Below are positions 8,099 through 15,408 of a stretch of 47,284 bases of DNA, piece by piece. A program made the position numbers and the translations under genes. The first letter of the stretch is position 1. The number at the start of each line of letters is the position of its first letter. Source of the DNA: Streptomyces sp. MMG1533 (GTDB taxonomy: Bacteria > Actinomycetota > Actinomycetes > Streptomycetales > Streptomycetaceae); the NCBI RefSeq assembly GCF_001279775.1, contig NZ_LGDG01000265.1, positions 1-47,284 on the forward strand, given 5' to 3'. The notes beneath the pieces were generated by a model. It searched no databases. It was not told where the DNA came from and saw only the letters and a list, made by a program, of their open reading frames with translations.

Positions 8099-9094
8099 AT
8101 GCCTTCGGCAGTGCTCGACGTCCCGACCCTGGAGACCCTCGTCTCCGCGGCCGTGGCCGCGCCCTCGATCCACAACACCCAGCCCTGGCGCTTCCGGCTC
8201 GACCCGGACACGCTCACCCTGGAGATCCGCGCCGTAGCGGAACGAGGCCTGCACCGCATCGACCCGACCGGACGAGCCCTGCATCTCTCCGTCGGCTGCG
8301 CCGTCCTCAATCTGCGGTTGGCGGTCGCGCACTTCGGCTGGGCACCCGTGACCCGGCTGCTCCCGCGCCCCGACCAGCCGGACCTGCTCGCCACCGTGCG
8401 CATCGGTGGCGCCGTCCACGGCACCTCACTCGGCCTGTACGACGCCCTGTGGCGCCGGCACAGCAGCCGCTTCCCCTTCTCCGAGCGGCCACCGCCCGCC
8501 GCCGTACTCACCGAACTCGCCGAAACGGCCCACGCCGAAGGGGCCCGGCTGCACCATCTCGCCACCCATCAGACCGAGCGTCTGCTGCAGCTGACCAGGG
8601 AGGCGGAGCACCGCAACACCGCCGATGCCGACCGTGCCGGCGAGAGCCGCCGCTGGGTGCACGCAGTGGACGACACCGCCCTGGGCATGCCGCCCGAGGC
8701 ACTCGGGCGGCAGGACTTCCGCGACCACCTCCCGATGCGGGACTTCGGCGCCCACCGCCACCCGGACGTGCTGGCGGCCCGCCCCTTCGAGAAACACCCC
8801 TCCATCGCCGTCCTGTCCACCACCCACGATCGACGCACGGACTGGCTGCGCGCGGGTCAGGCCCTCGAACGCGTGCTGTTGGTGGCCACCGTCCACGGCC
8901 TACGGGCGTCCCTTCTGCACCAGGCGCTGGAATGGCCCGACCTGCGCGAGCACATCGCACCGCCGGCCGACGAGAGCCGTGCCCACGCGCAGATGGTGAT
9001 CCGCCTCGGATACGGCCCCGAGGGTCCCGCCACGCCGCGTCGCACAGCCCGGCAGACGCTGGCCGAGGAGCACGCCGCACACAAGGCGGAGTAA
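8099..9094 (+). CDS. Acg-family nitroreductase-like protein
   Basis: The 331-residue protein starts like FMN nitroreductases, with LETLVSAAVAAPSIHNTQPWRFRL (split motif) at residues 11-34. It has a second nitroreductase-like half containing WRRHSSRFPFSERPPP and a C-terminal MVIRLGYGPEGPATPRR. This length and motif order fit the Acg (Rv2032) family, duplicated nitroreductase folds that bind FMN and often lack enzymatic activity. Acg is a classic DevR/DosR target, matching the adjacent regulator and the operator-like palindromes 90 bp upstream. GGGAGGAG precedes ATG 8099. Likely cytoplasmic; role is FMN sequestration or reductive stress, inferred from the family. Confidence 0.9.
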   Translation: MPSAVLDVPTLETLVSAAVAAPSIHNTQPWRFRLDPDTLTLEIRAVAERGLHRIDPTGRALHLSVGCAVLNLRLAVAHFGWAPVTRLLPRPDQPDLLATVRIGGAVHGTSLGLYDALWRRHSSRFPFSERPPPAAVLTELAETAHAEGARLHHLATHQTERLLQLTREAEHRNTADADRAGESRRWVHAVDDTALGMPPEALGRQDFRDHLPMRDFGAHRHPDVLAARPFEKHPSIAVLSTTHDRRTDWLRAGQALERVLLVATVHGLRASLLHQALEWPDLREHIAPPADESRAHAQMVIRLGYGPEGPATPRRTARQTLAEEHAAHKAE

Positions 9095-9127
9095 CCCTGC
9101 TCGCGGCGGAGCCGGGTCGAAAGCCCC

Positions 9128-9156
9128 GGAGGCAGGACGCCCCGACTCCTGCCTCC
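9128..9156. terminator. bidirectional hairpin between nitroreductase and pirin genes
   Basis: GGAGGCAGGA (9128-9137) and TCCTGCCTCC (9147-9156) form a perfect 10-bp stem with a 9-base loop between two convergent genes. Confidence 0.8.
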
Positions 9157-9193
9157 CCCTCCCCCAGCCACCACCCATGCACGTCTGCACGGT

Positions 9194-10159
9194 TCAGCGC
9201 ACTCTTCCCCGAGGTTTCAGCGGCACCGGCGGAAGCGCGGGAGCGGGCAGCGGAGCGCCGTCGTACCCCTTCACCTCACCGAAGCGCGACCCCGTCATCC
9301 AGTCCTCGCGAGCCTGCACGATCTCTTCCTGGGACCGCCCGATCCAGTTCCAGAACATGACCAGCTCCTCCTCGAACGGCTCACCGCCCAGGAGCATCAG
9401 GTCCGCGTCGGACTCGGCGCGCAGCGGGAGTTCGGTGCGGCCGCAGCCGAGGTAGAGCATCGAGCCCGGCAGTACCGGCACACCGTCCACGTGCGCCTCG
9501 CCGGACATGGAGAGCACGGCGTACTCGAAGTCCGGTTCCAGCGGCAGGCGTACGTCCGTGCCGCGGGCGAGGGTGAGGTCGGCGCCGACGATCGGGGTGT
9601 ACGTCGTGCCGGGCGAGGTCGCGCCGTCGAGGCTGCCGAGGATGAGCGTCGCCGTCAGGCCCGGTGCCGTGACGAGGGGCAGCTCGGCGTGGTGCTCGAA
9701 GTGCGGGTCGGTGTGGCGGTGGCCGTCCGGGAGGGCGACCCACAGCTGGGCGCCGTGCAGGAACCGGGCGTGGGGCCTGGGGCTCTCCTCGGAGTGGCTG
9801 ATCGCCCGGCCGGAGGTCATGAGGCCCAGTTCGCGCGGTCGGATCGTCTGGAGGCTGCCTGTGGAGTCGCGGTGCAGCACCTCGCCCTGGTGCAGCCAGC
9901 TCACGGTCTGCAGGCCCATGTGGGGATGCGGCGGCACCTGCATGCCGGGTTCTTCGGCGATGTCGTCGGGGCCGTAGTGATCGACGAAGCACCAGGCGCC
10001 GACCATACGGCGGCCCAGGTTGGGCAGCAGGCGGCGGACCTCGGTGGACTCGCCGAGCTTGACGTGGCGAGGGCTGAGGAGTTCCCGGACGGGCTCGGCC
10101 ACCACGAAGCCGCGGCCGCCGCACAGGGCGGGAACCGCCTCGCGATCAAGATTGCTCAT
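9194..10159 (-). CDS. pirin-family cupin protein
   Basis: The 321-residue protein shows the pirin N-terminal domain with metal-ligand histidines in PPHPHMGLQTVSWLHQGEV and the following GLMTSGRAISHSEES segment. A C-terminal cupin half contains GGEPFEEELVMFWNWIGRS. Pirins bind iron; some are quercetinases or redox-sensitive co-regulators. ATG 10159 was chosen over a TTG nine bases upstream. The gene diverges from a MarR gene, and the shared region carries a 19-bp palindrome likely bound by that MarR protein. Convergent with the nitroreductase, separated by a hairpin. Confidence 0.93.
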   Translation of the reverse strand: MSNLDREAVPALCGGRGFVVAEPVRELLSPRHVKLGESTEVRRLLPNLGRRMVGAWCFVDHYGPDDIAEEPGMQVPPHPHMGLQTVSWLHQGEVLHRDSTGSLQTIRPRELGLMTSGRAISHSEESPRPHARFLHGAQLWVALPDGHRHTDPHFEHHAELPLVTAPGLTATLILGSLDGATSPGTTYTPIVGADLTLARGTDVRLPLEPDFEYAVLSMSGEAHVDGVPVLPGSMLYLGCGRTELPLRAESDADLMLLGGEPFEEELVMFWNWIGRSQEEIVQAREDWMTGSRFGEVKGYDGAPLPAPALPPVPLKPRGRVR

Positions 10160-10223
10160 GCCGCTCAACCTAGCTCCGCGCGGGCTCCCGCGTCAGGCCA
10201 ACAACCCCCCGTTCATTAGTAGC

Positions 10224-10242
10224 CATGGATATAATATCCATG
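10224..10242. promoter_or_regulatory. 19-bp perfect palindrome over a TATAAT box
   Basis: CATGGATATAATATCCATG is a perfect palindrome around one central base, in an AT-rich island unlike its surroundings. TATAAT (10230-10235) inside it is a consensus -10 hexamer for the downstream MarR gene. The location in the pirin/marR divergent region suggests an operator at which the MarR protein blocks its own promoter and perhaps that of pirin. Confidence 0.7.
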
Positions 10243-10254
10243 TACTGTATTCAC

Positions 10255-10290
10255 GGAATCGAGGAGCCGTGAACCGAGGAATCGAGGAGC
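10255..10290 (+). repeat. direct repeat GGAATCGAGGAGC in the marR leader
   Basis: The 13-mer GGAATCGAGGAGC occurs at 10255-10267 and 10278-10290, a 23-bp period. Each copy contains the Shine-Dalgarno-like GAGGAG; the second is correctly placed before ATG 10295. It looks like a local duplication of the ribosome-binding region. Confidence 0.6.
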
Positions 10291-10294
10291 AGTC

Positions 10295-10750
10295 ATGACC
10301 ACCACCGCACCCACCGTCGGCGGCCGCACCATCGGCCTGGCCCACTACGCCGGACGCGCCGTACTGGAGAACGTCCTGGCCCGCTACGGATTGGTGTTCC
10401 AGCAAGGGGTGACCCTGCGACTCGTCGCGGTCGCCGACGGCCCCGTCGAGCGCGACGGACTCGTCGCGCAGGTCGTCGACAGTCTCAAGACCGAGGCTGC
10501 GGACGCGCACGGCGTCGTCGACGAGCTGGCCGCGAAGCATCTGGTGACGATCGATGGCCCGAAGGTGCTGATCACGGAAGCCGGACGGGATCTGTACGTC
10601 GAGACGAGCACCGAGACCGGGAAGATCTCGGCCCGCATCTACGCCGGCATCCCCGCGGAGGACCTGGCGATCGCAGGGCGTGTGCTCGCCCTGGTCACCG
10701 AGCGGGCGAACGCGGAACTGGCCGCGCTCGCCGGGCAGTCACCCAAGTAG
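10295..10750 (+). CDS. MarR-family winged-helix regulator
   Basis: The 151-residue protein has a MarR-like core: helix LAHYAGRAVLENVLARYGLVFQQ, a recognition region GLVAQVVDSLKTEAADAHGVVDELAAKHLV, a wing (VLITEAGRDLYVE), and a long C-terminal dimerisation helix. GAGGAG precedes ATG 10295. It is divergent from the pirin gene, and a perfect palindrome covering its own -10 box points to autorepression. The ligand is unknown; MarR-pirin pairs suggest an oxidant, quinone or flavonoid-like signal, as inference. Confidence 0.85.
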   Translation: MTTTAPTVGGRTIGLAHYAGRAVLENVLARYGLVFQQGVTLRLVAVADGPVERDGLVAQVVDSLKTEAADAHGVVDELAAKHLVTIDGPKVLITEAGRDLYVETSTETGKISARIYAGIPAEDLAIAGRVLALVTERANAELAALAGQSPK

Positions 10751-10800
10751 TGGAATGTTTGACCATCTCGCGGGGTTGAAGGCGGCGAAGGAGGTCAGCA

Positions 10801-11148
10801 GTGGAGATGACGTACTACGACCACGGAACGCCGACGGAGCGCTGGGAGCGCGCGCGGATGTTCTTCGACGCGAAGGACTACGCCGCCGCGGCGCGTGTCC
10901 TGGGCGGGCTGGTCGAGGAGGTGCCGGAGCAGACCGGACCGCGGCTCCTGCTGGCCCGCGCCTACTATCACTCGGCCCAACTGCGGCGCGCGGAGAGCGA
11001 GTTGCGCGTGATCGTCGAGCGGGACCCGGTGGAGCACTACGCGCGGCTGATGCTGGGCCGCACGTTGCAGCGGCAGGGCCGGCACGAGGAGGCGGAGCCG
11101 CACATGCGCCTCGCCTCGGCGCTCGCGGGCGACTTCGAACAGCTCTGA
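10801..11148 (+). CDS. small tetratricopeptide-repeat protein
   Basis: The 115-residue protein consists of about three TPR-like helical pairs. Recognisable units are WERARMFFDAKDYAAAARVLGG, PRLLLARAYYHSAQLRRAE and HYARLMLGRTLQRQGRHEEAE. It has no signal peptide or membrane segment and is probably a cytoplasmic scaffold. GTG 10801 was chosen because AAGGAGG ends 6 bases before it; ATG 10807 would be 12 bases away. A very stable hairpin follows the stop. It may be cotranscribed with marR, 50 bases upstream. Confidence 0.85.
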   Translation: MEMTYYDHGTPTERWERARMFFDAKDYAAAARVLGGLVEEVPEQTGPRLLLARAYYHSAQLRRAESELRVIVERDPVEHYARLMLGRTLQRQGRHEEAEPHMRLASALAGDFEQL

Positions 11149-11157
11149 ACGGACTGC

Positions 11158-11199
11158 GGCCCGGGCCCGGTTCCCTTTCCCGGGAACCGGGCCCGGGCC
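11158..11199. terminator. 18-bp hairpin terminator
   Basis: Perfect 18-bp arms (11158-11175 and 11182-11199, outer sequence GGCCCGGGCCCGG) enclose a 6-base loop, between the convergent TPR and PepSY genes. It probably terminates both. Confidence 0.88.
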
Positions 11200-11232
11200 A
11201 TGTGTCACGCCGCCCTCCGTCGTGCAGGTCCG

Positions 11233-12648
11233 CTACTTCGCGTCGGCGCCGCTCGCCTGTGTGCTTCGCCCCCGCCGGTGGGCGATCTCGCCGAGCAGGA
11301 CGTCCACGACGATGAACGCGGCCAGCGGGATGCCGAGCAGCGGCACGAAGTAACCGAGCACGGCGATCACCGCAACGCACGGCAGCAGGATCTGCGGAGG
11401 CACCTGCTGCCAGGCACCGCGCGGGATCGGCCGCCCGAAGGAGGAGCCGCGGCCGCGCTGCCACCACATGCGGTAGCCCAGCACGATCAGCAGGATCAGC
11501 GAGAGCGCGAGCAGCATCAGCCCGATCTGGTTGACCAGGCCGAAGAGGACTCCGGTGTGCAGGTCGATGCCCCAGCGGGTCAGCTTGGCCAGCACCGGGT
11601 AGTCGTCGAACCGCAGGACGTCGGTGACCTCGCCGGTGGCCGGGTCGACCGCGACCGCGTCCTGTTTCTCGGGCCAGCTGCGCTGCACCTGCTTCACCAC
11701 GTACGCCGACGAGGCGTCCGCCGGCGGGACGATCTCGACGGGGTCCCCGAGCCCTTCCGCGCGGGCGGCGGCCAGGATCTTGTCGAGGCCCACGCCGTGC
11801 TCCGCGTCCCCGGCCGAGGCGGACTCGCCGTGGCCCGAGTGGTCGCCGCCGGCGGTCGCCGTGACCGACGGGGTGGACTGGCCGAGCGAGGTGCGCAGTT
11901 CGTCGATGTTCGCGCCGGCATAGGTCGACCAGGTCAGGCCGGTCGCCGACAGGAAGAAGAAGCCGATCGCGGCCCAGACGCCTACGGTGCCGTGCAGGCC
12001 GAGCGTGCGGCGCCGCCCACTGGTGCCGCGCACCTTGCGCAGCGCACGCCGGCGGGCGAACCACAGGACCAGTCCGCCGGCCGCGATCACCGACAGCCAG
12101 CTGGCGGCGAGTTCGCTGTAGAGGCGGCCGTTCTCCCCCAGGTGCAGATCGCGGTGGAACTCGTCGATCCAGGTGCGCAGCGGCAGCGCGCCGGTGGAAC
12201 CGTACTGCTCCAGCGCGCCCCGCACCTTCGCGGTGTACGGGTCGACGAACACGGCCAGGGTGTGGTTCGGGTCGACGCCCTTGACGCCGGCCAGCAGCAC
12301 CCTGGTGGTCGCGTCGTCCTCCGGCGAGGGACGTACCGCCGAGACCGTGCCCTCGGGGTGCGCCTCGCGGGCGGCGGCCACCTGCTCGGAGATCGGCAGC
12401 TTGGCGTCGCCGACGGCGGAGACGGTCATCTCGTCGGCGTAGACGATCTTCTCGGCCTGGAACGCGCCGGCGTACAGGAACCCGGTGACGGCGGCGACGA
12501 AAAGGAACGGCGCGACGAACACGCCGGCGTAGAAGTGCAGGCGCAGGATCAGCGGGCGCAGTGGGGACCATGTACTGGGGGACGGCGGTGCCGGGGCGGC
12601 GGCGGGTTGCGGGGCCTCGTCCGTGGTGGTCGAGGGAACGGTGGACAT
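11233..12648 (-). CDS. PepSY-associated transmembrane protein
   Basis: The 471-residue membrane protein has TM1 LHFYAGVFVAPFLFVAAVTGFLYAG, a large extracytoplasmic PepSY region containing FHRDLHLGENGRLYSELAASWL, then TM2 (SVIAAGGLVLWFA), TM3 (GVWAAIGFFFLSATGLTW), a second PepSY domain with the His-rich stretch GGDHSGHGES, and C-terminal TMs. The N-terminal 30 residues are Pro/Ala-rich. This is the PiuB/DUF domain order seen in membrane proteins linked to siderophore-iron or electron transfer across the membrane. ATG 12648 is preceded by GGGAG. Role inferred only from family. Confidence 0.9.
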   Translation of the reverse strand: MSTVPSTTTDEAPQPAAAPAPPSPSTWSPLRPLILRLHFYAGVFVAPFLFVAAVTGFLYAGAFQAEKIVYADEMTVSAVGDAKLPISEQVAAAREAHPEGTVSAVRPSPEDDATTRVLLAGVKGVDPNHTLAVFVDPYTAKVRGALEQYGSTGALPLRTWIDEFHRDLHLGENGRLYSELAASWLSVIAAGGLVLWFARRRALRKVRGTSGRRRTLGLHGTVGVWAAIGFFFLSATGLTWSTYAGANIDELRTSLGQSTPSVTATAGGDHSGHGESASAGDAEHGVGLDKILAAARAEGLGDPVEIVPPADASSAYVVKQVQRSWPEKQDAVAVDPATGEVTDVLRFDDYPVLAKLTRWGIDLHTGVLFGLVNQIGLMLLALSLILLIVLGYRMWWQRGRGSSFGRPIPRGAWQQVPPQILLPCVAVIAVLGYFVPLLGIPLAAFIVVDVLLGEIAHRRGRSTQASGADAK

Positions 12649-12797
12649 CGGCGGACTTCTCCCGGGGCAGGGGGCGGTTCTCGGCTGTAGCGGTCCAGAA
12701 GTCGGGGGAAAGGGGCGCCGAGTTCCCGAGGGCGCGTGTGGCGTGCGTCACTCGGGACGGTGAGAGGTGCTCGGCGGCGTCGTGGCATCCTGGCGCG

Positions 12798-13445
12798 ATG
12801 GTTTCTTCCCGTGATCGCGCGCCCCTGGCCGAACAGGTCGAGGAACTCCTGGCCACGGACGGCCCGTTGCCCATCGTCGCGGCCGGCGATCCGGTGCTGC
12901 GGCGCGGTACCGAGCGCTTCGACGGCCAGCTGGAGCCCGCGCTGCTGGCCCGTTTCGTCGAGGCCCTGCGGGTCACGATGCACGCGGCACCGGGCGTGGG
13001 CCTCGCCGCACCACAGGTCGGTGTGGGGCTGCGGATCGCGGTCATCGAGGACCCCGCACCCGTGCCGGAGGAGGTACGGCTGGTGCGCGGACGGGTTCCG
13101 CAGCCGTTCCGGGTGCTGGTCAATCCGTCGTACGAACCCCTCGGCACCGCCCGTGCCGCGTTCTTCGAGGGCTGCCTGAGCGTGCCGGGCTGGCAGGCGG
13201 TGGTGGCTCGGCCCGCCGAGGTGCGGCTGACCGGCGAGGACGAGACGGGCCGGCCGGTGGACGAGGTGTTCGCCGGCTGGCCCGCCCGGATCGTCCAGCA
13301 CGAGACCGACCACCTCGACGGCATGCTGTATCTCGACCGCGCCGAACTGCGCTCGCTGTCCTCGAACCAGGCGATGGTCCGGTGGTGGGCGCAGCCGACG
13401 CCTCAGGAGGCGGCGGCCTGCCTCGGCTTCGAGCTGCCCCGGTGA
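12798..13445 (+). CDS. def: peptide deformylase
   Basis: The 215-residue enzyme removes the N-formyl group from nascent proteins. All three deformylase motifs are present: GVGLAAPQVG (residues 71-80), EGCLSVPG with the metal-binding Cys, and QHETDHLDG (HExxH metal site). The N-terminus (LAEQVEELLATDGPLPIVAAGDPVLRR) is a little longer than in minimal enzymes, as in actinobacterial type. ATG 12798 has no strong Shine-Dalgarno. It is a free-standing copy without fmt beside it, so probably a second, non-housekeeping deformylase. It is convergent with the flavoprotein gene, 9 bases away. Confidence 0.95.
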   Translation: MVSSRDRAPLAEQVEELLATDGPLPIVAAGDPVLRRGTERFDGQLEPALLARFVEALRVTMHAAPGVGLAAPQVGVGLRIAVIEDPAPVPEEVRLVRGRVPQPFRVLVNPSYEPLGTARAAFFEGCLSVPGWQAVVARPAEVRLTGEDETGRPVDEVFAGWPARIVQHETDHLDGMLYLDRAELRSLSSNQAMVRWWAQPTPQEAAACLGFELPR

Positions 13446-13454
13446 CAGGCCGGG

Positions 13455-14888
13455 TCAGTTGTCCCGGTAGGCCTCCAGCAGCCGCAGCCACACCTCGCTG
13501 ATCGTCGGATACGACGGGACCGCGTGCCAGAGCCTGCTGATCGGTACCTGACCGGCGACCGCGATCGTCGCCGAGTGGATCAGCTCGCCGACGCCGGGGC
13601 CGACGAAGGTGACGCCGAGGAGGATCTCGCGTTCGAGGTCGACGACCATGCGGGCGCGTCCCTTGTAGCCGTCGGCGTACAGGCCCGCTCCGGAGACGGA
13701 GGCAAGGTCGTAGTCGACCGCGCGGACGCGGTGTCCGGCCTGTTCCGCCTCCGCCAGGGAGAGTCCCACGGCGGCCGCCTCGGGGTCGGTGAAGACGACC
13801 TGGGGGACGGCCGCGTGGTCGGCGGTGGCCGTGTGGGCGCCCCAGGGGTCCGACTCCAGGATGGGGACGCCAGAGGCGCGGGCGGCGATGGCGGCGCCCG
13901 CGATCCGGGCCTGGTACTTGCCCTGGTGGGTGAGGAGGGCACGGTGGTTGACGTCTCCGACCGCGTACAGCCACTGGCTGCCGGTGACGCGCAGGCTGTC
14001 GTCGACGTCCAGCCAGGAGCCGGGGTCCAGGCCGATGGTGTCGAGGCCGATGTCGTCGGTGCGCGGGGCGCGTCCGGTGGCGAAGAGGATCTCGTCGGCC
14101 TCGATGCGGTCGCCGCTGTCGGTGACGACCACGACCGTGCCGTTCTCGCGGGTGACCGACTCGACGGAGGTGCCGGTGCGCACGTCGGCGCCGGCCTCGA
14201 CGAGGGCTTCGGCGACCAGTTCGCCGGCGAAGGGCTCCATGCGGTTCAGCAGGCCCTTGCCGCGGACGAGGAGCGTGACCTGCGAGCCGAGGGCCTGCCA
14301 GACGGTCGCCATCTCGGTGGCGACCACTCCCCCGCCGACGACGACCAGCCGGCCGGGCGCCGTCTGGGCGCTGGTGGCCTCGCGGCTCGTCCAGGGCTTG
14401 ACCTCGGCGAGGCCGGGCAGGTCGGGCAGGACGGCGCGGGTGCCGGTGGAGACGGCCACGGCGTGCCGGGCGGTCAGCACCTTCTGCTCGCCGTCGGGGC
14501 CGGTGACCGTGACCGTGCGCGGTCCGGCGAGGCGGCCGTGTCCGCGGTAGAGGTCGGCGCCGATGCCGTCGAGCCACTGGATCTGGCCGTCGTCCTTCCA
14601 GTGGGAGGTGTAGTAGTCGCGGTGGGCGAGGACCGCGGCCGTGTCGAGGGGGCCCTGCACCGCCTGGCTCAGGCCGGGTGTGCGGCGGGCGTCGGCGCGG
14701 GCGATGACCGGGCGCAGCAGGGCCTTGCTGGGCATGCAGGCCCAGTACGAGCATTCGCCGCCGACCAGCTCGCTTTCCACGACCGCGGTGGAGAGGCCGG
14801 CCGCACGGGTGCGGTCGGCGATGTTCTCCCCCACGGGCCCGGCACCGAGCACCACGACGTCGTACGCGATGGTTTCCGTTTCCGTCAT
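13455..14888 (-). CDS. flavoprotein disulfide reductase (class I pyridine nucleotide-disulfide oxidoreductase)
   Basis: The 477-residue enzyme has an FAD-binding GAGPVGENIADR near residue 14, the redox-active pair in GGECSYWACMPSKALL (Cys-x4-Cys, about residues 42-57), an NAD(P)-binding VVVGGGVVATEMATVWQALG, a second FAD motif ATGRAPRTDDIGLDTIG and a dimerisation domain ending AVPSYPTISEVWLRLLEAY. It resembles dihydrolipoamide dehydrogenase and mercuric reductase relatives but is not next to dehydrogenase-complex genes. It diverges from a thioredoxin gene driven by a SigR-type promoter, so a thiol-redox role is plausible. ATG 14888 lacks a clear ribosome site; the next upstream in-frame start is 14987. 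Confidence 0.93.
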   Translation of the reverse strand: MTETETIAYDVVVLGAGPVGENIADRTRAAGLSTAVVESELVGGECSYWACMPSKALLRPVIARADARRTPGLSQAVQGPLDTAAVLAHRDYYTSHWKDDGQIQWLDGIGADLYRGHGRLAGPRTVTVTGPDGEQKVLTARHAVAVSTGTRAVLPDLPGLAEVKPWTSREATSAQTAPGRLVVVGGGVVATEMATVWQALGSQVTLLVRGKGLLNRMEPFAGELVAEALVEAGADVRTGTSVESVTRENGTVVVVTDSGDRIEADEILFATGRAPRTDDIGLDTIGLDPGSWLDVDDSLRVTGSQWLYAVGDVNHRALLTHQGKYQARIAGAAIAARASGVPILESDPWGAHTATADHAAVPQVVFTDPEAAAVGLSLAEAEQAGHRVRAVDYDLASVSGAGLYADGYKGRARMVVDLEREILLGVTFVGPGVGELIHSATIAVAGQVPISRLWHAVPSYPTISEVWLRLLEAYRDN

Positions 14889-14938
14889 GGGGTCAGTCTG
14901 GTGGGTGGTGTGCGCGGAGGCCACATGGGTAAGCGCGC

Positions 14939-14964
14939 GGAATATGTACCGGGGAGGCCGTGTT
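14939..14964 (+). promoter_or_regulatory. SigR-type promoter of the thioredoxin gene
   Basis: GGAAT (14939-14943), exactly 18 bases, then GTT (14962-14964) is a perfect match to the Streptomyces SigR consensus GGAAT-N18-GTT. The -10 element is 42 bp before the thioredoxin ATG. SigR is the thiol-oxidative-stress sigma factor, so the downstream gene is expected to be disulfide-stress induced. Confidence 0.85.
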
Positions 14965-15006
14965 GTGCCAGCGGTTTCGCCCCCCACCAGGAAGAGGGAT
15001 CACGCC

Positions 15007-15393
15007 ATGAGCAGCACCGTGGAGCTCACCAAGGAGAACTTCGACGAGACGGTCACGGACAACGAGTTCGTCCTGATCGACTTCTGGGCGGCCTGGTGTG
15101 GCCCGTGCCGGCAGTTCGCGCCGGTCTACGAGAAGGCGGCCGCGGAGAACCCGGACCTGGTGTTCGGCAAGGTGGACACCGAGGCGCAGCCGGAACTGGC
15201 CGCGGCCTTCGGCATCCAGTCGATCCCGACGCTGATGATCGTGCGTGACCAGGTCGCCGTGTTCGCCCAGCCTGGCGCCCTGCCCGAGGCCGCCCTGACG
15301 GACGTCATCGGGCAGGCCCGCAAGCTGGACATGGACGAGGTCCGCAAGGCCGTCGCCGATCAGCAGGCGCAGGCCGAGCAGAACGGCGCGTAA
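15007..15393 (+). CDS. trxA: thioredoxin
   Basis: The 128-residue protein is a single thioredoxin fold with the active site WAAWCGPCRQF (Cys 31 and 34), the cis-Pro loop IQSIPTLMI and a C-terminal helix extended by about 15 residues (VRKAVADQQAQAEQNGA). It is a cytoplasmic disulfide reductase. GAGGG precedes ATG 15007. A perfect SigR promoter lies upstream, matching known SigR control of Streptomyces thioredoxins. It is divergent from a flavoprotein disulfide reductase, which could be its partner or simply a stress-linked neighbour. Confidence 0.95.
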   Translation: MSSTVELTKENFDETVTDNEFVLIDFWAAWCGPCRQFAPVYEKAAAENPDLVFGKVDTEAQPELAAAFGIQSIPTLMIVRDQVAVFAQPGALPEAALTDVIGQARKLDMDEVRKAVADQQAQAEQNGA

Positions 15394-15408
15394 GCCCCCC
15401 ACCCGCTC

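Noticed and set aside
11200..12690. 496-codon plus-strand frame opposite the PepSY gene
   Set aside because: The minus-strand product has clear TM and PepSY segments; the plus frame has no hydrophobic or conserved pattern.
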